Below, one piece after another: positions 14,065 through 14,827 of a DNA stretch of 14,827 nucleotides. The translations under genes were made by a program, and so were the position numbers. How positions within the stretch are numbered: position 1 is the stretch's first letter; every line of letters begins with the position of its first letter. The stretch is taken from positions 1 through 14,827 of the forward strand of contig JAEWLN010000129.1 of NCBI GenBank assembly GCA_023457535.1. Reading direction: 5' to 3'. The notes beneath the pieces are model-generated. The model saw only the letters and a list, made by a program, of their open reading frames with translations. It was not told the DNA's origin and did not search any database. The DNA is from Bacteroidota bacterium (GTDB taxonomy: Bacteria > Bacteroidota > Bacteroidia > Flavobacteriales > Flavobacteriaceae).

Positions 14065-14616
14065 TCATTCATCCTCTTTTTCATAGCCTTCATAATAATA
14101 TGACTGCTCAATTCCTTTGAAGATAATTTCCCTATTGTCAACTTCGTTTGTTAGATTTTCTTCTAATAAAGTTCTCAATTCTAAATCATTTATTGGGCTT
14201 CGTTCCATTGCTTGTAAATAGAGCGTTTTGTCGACGAATTGCCAATTTACAACTTTTTTGAGTCTGTGTTTTAAAATCAGATCCAACCAGATTCTCATGG
14301 ATCTGCCATTCCCCTCCATGAACGGATGAGCAATATTCATCTCAACATATTTAGCTATAATTTCTCGAAAATTATTTTCTGGCATTTGCTCAATTTTGAC
14401 TAGAATTTCACTAAGATATAAAGCATTTGCAAACCTAAACCCGCCTTTAGAGATATTGAGTTTTCTAATTTTTCCTGCAAAATCATATAAACCTTCAAAG
14501 AGATAATTGTGAATCTGTTGCAGACCTTTTGTAGTACCAATTTCTATTTTATTAATATCATCCGATTCAAACAATCGATAAGCGTTTTCTAAACTGTTCT
14601 TGTCAATATTTTTCAT
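14065..14616 (-). CDS. Class III Fic protein (putative AMPylase)
   Basis: A 183-residue Fic-domain protein that would transfer AMP from ATP to a target protein. The active-site loop is HPFMEGNGR (97-105) followed by SMRIW, with catalytic H97. The target-docking flap is near 49-66 (KIRKLNISKGGFRFANAL). The C-terminal inhibitory motif S172-Y-Y-Y-E176-G177 fits the (S/T)xxxE(G/N) rule, which marks class III Fic proteins such as NmFic of Neisseria, self-inhibited by a C-terminal helix and known to modify gyrase. Length and ending (GIEQSYYYEGY) agree with that group. No antitoxin gene adjoins, which fits a self-contained regulator. Element C follows its stop by 11 bp. The likely promoter is at 14646-14653. 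Confidence 0.93.
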   Translation of the reverse strand: MKNIDKNSLENAYRLFESDDINKIEIGTTKGLQQIHNYLFEGLYDFAGKIRKLNISKGGFRFANALYLSEILVKIEQMPENNFREIIAKYVEMNIAHPFMEGNGRSMRIWLDLILKHRLKKVVNWQFVDKTLYLQAMERSPINDLELRTLLEENLTNEVDNREIIFKGIEQSYYYEGYEKEDE

Positions 14617-14645
14617 AGAAATCTAGCTATAATTAAAGTCTAATA

Positions 14646-14653
14646 CAAAAATA
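14646..14653 (-). promoter_or_regulatory. -7 promoter element for the Fic gene
   Basis: On the minus strand this reads TATTTTTG, a perfect TAnnTTTG, located 29 bp before the Fic start and giving a leader of about 22 bases. The -33 element is not clear. The same octamer is used at the DUF2975 operon promoter. Confidence 0.45.
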
Positions 14654-14700
14654 CTTTAAAAGGGCGAAATAGCGTAAGCGTGGTTAGATTTTATGTTAAG

Positions 14701-14827
14701 TGTCTTGTCCTGAAATAGGTTGACCATTTTTGGTTAATAAAATGATCGTTCTAAATTATACTTTTTATTGATTCGGCCCATTGAAAAGTTTTTAAACTTG
14801 TTACGGGTTTAAAACTTTTCAACATGC
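14701..14827 (+). mobile_element. Possible left end of an IS3-type insertion sequence (partial)
   Basis: TGTCCTGAAATAGGTTGACC at 14706-14725 has the look of an IS3/IS150-type terminal repeat (TG followed by an AAA...GTTGAC pattern), and the stretch lacks any other coding signal. An ATG at 14824-14826, right after a large hairpin, could start a transposase that lies beyond the edge. No transposase sequence is inside the window, so this rests on recollection of IS end patterns. Confidence 0.3.
14781..14822. repeat. Long inverted repeat (hairpin) at the right edge
   Basis: TTGAAAAGTTTTTAAAC (14781-14797) pairs with GTTTAAAACTTTTCAA (14807-14822), 16 paired bases with one bulged T, around a 9-base loop TTGTTACGG. 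It lies just before an ATG at 14824. It lacks a following T run, so it is not a standard terminator. It may control translation of a gene outside the window. Confidence 0.6.

Overview
The window looks like a chromosomal segment from a Bacteroidota bacterium, most likely Flavobacteriaceae. Supporting signs are the TAnnTTTG-type promoter elements, the absence of clear Shine-Dalgarno sites, and typical flavobacterial families (DUF4256, DUF2975 with a YozG-like XRE regulator, a single-domain response regulator, a TPR protein). No rRNA, tRNA or CRISPR array is visible. Two compartments differ in base use: positions 1 to about 8830 are fairly GC-rich and orderly, and from about 8830 to the right edge the DNA is more AT-rich and accessory in character.

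Left compartment. A partial DUF2268-like protein (minus) runs off the left edge, with a possible small membrane ORF just upstream of it. NhaA, an Na+/H+ antiporter, is on the plus strand with a TTG start. It faces a minus-strand block: DUF4256 protein, SPFH/Band 7 membrane protein, and secreted esterase (SPFH and esterase only 5 bp apart). A secreted TPR protein (plus) ends exactly where DinB (minus) ends. DinB, an XRE regulator and a DUF2975 membrane protein form a tight minus-strand operon with a good promoter and a palindrome that may be its operator. Then come a VOC protein, a small two-helix membrane protein and a plus-strand response regulator. The last piece is a 66-codon C-terminal remnant of a membrane protein, cut off at the composition boundary.

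Right compartment. All genes are on the minus strand. From right to left they are a class III Fic protein with a C-terminal SYYYEG inhibitory motif; a lipoprotein-like protein; a DoxX-like membrane protein; an exported MBL-fold/rhodanese protein with CstB architecture; a DoxD-DoxA fusion; and a secreted alpha/beta hydrolase. The CstB-like and DoxDA proteins would convert persulfide sulfur to thiosulfate and then thiosulfate to tetrathionate with quinone reduction. However, DoxX, CstB-like and DoxDA together carry four single-base indels that break their reading frames, while every other intact gene in the window reads through. Either the operon is newly decayed or the assembly has a local error cluster.

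Three copies of a 128 to 151 bp non-coding element (A, B, C) separate these accessory blocks in the same orientation. Their central core is conserved, and their outer arms differ between copies but remain complementary within each copy, which suggests a conserved folded structure. An IS-like end and a strong hairpin lie at the right edge. I regard the element family together with the broken sulfur operon as the most interesting part of the window.
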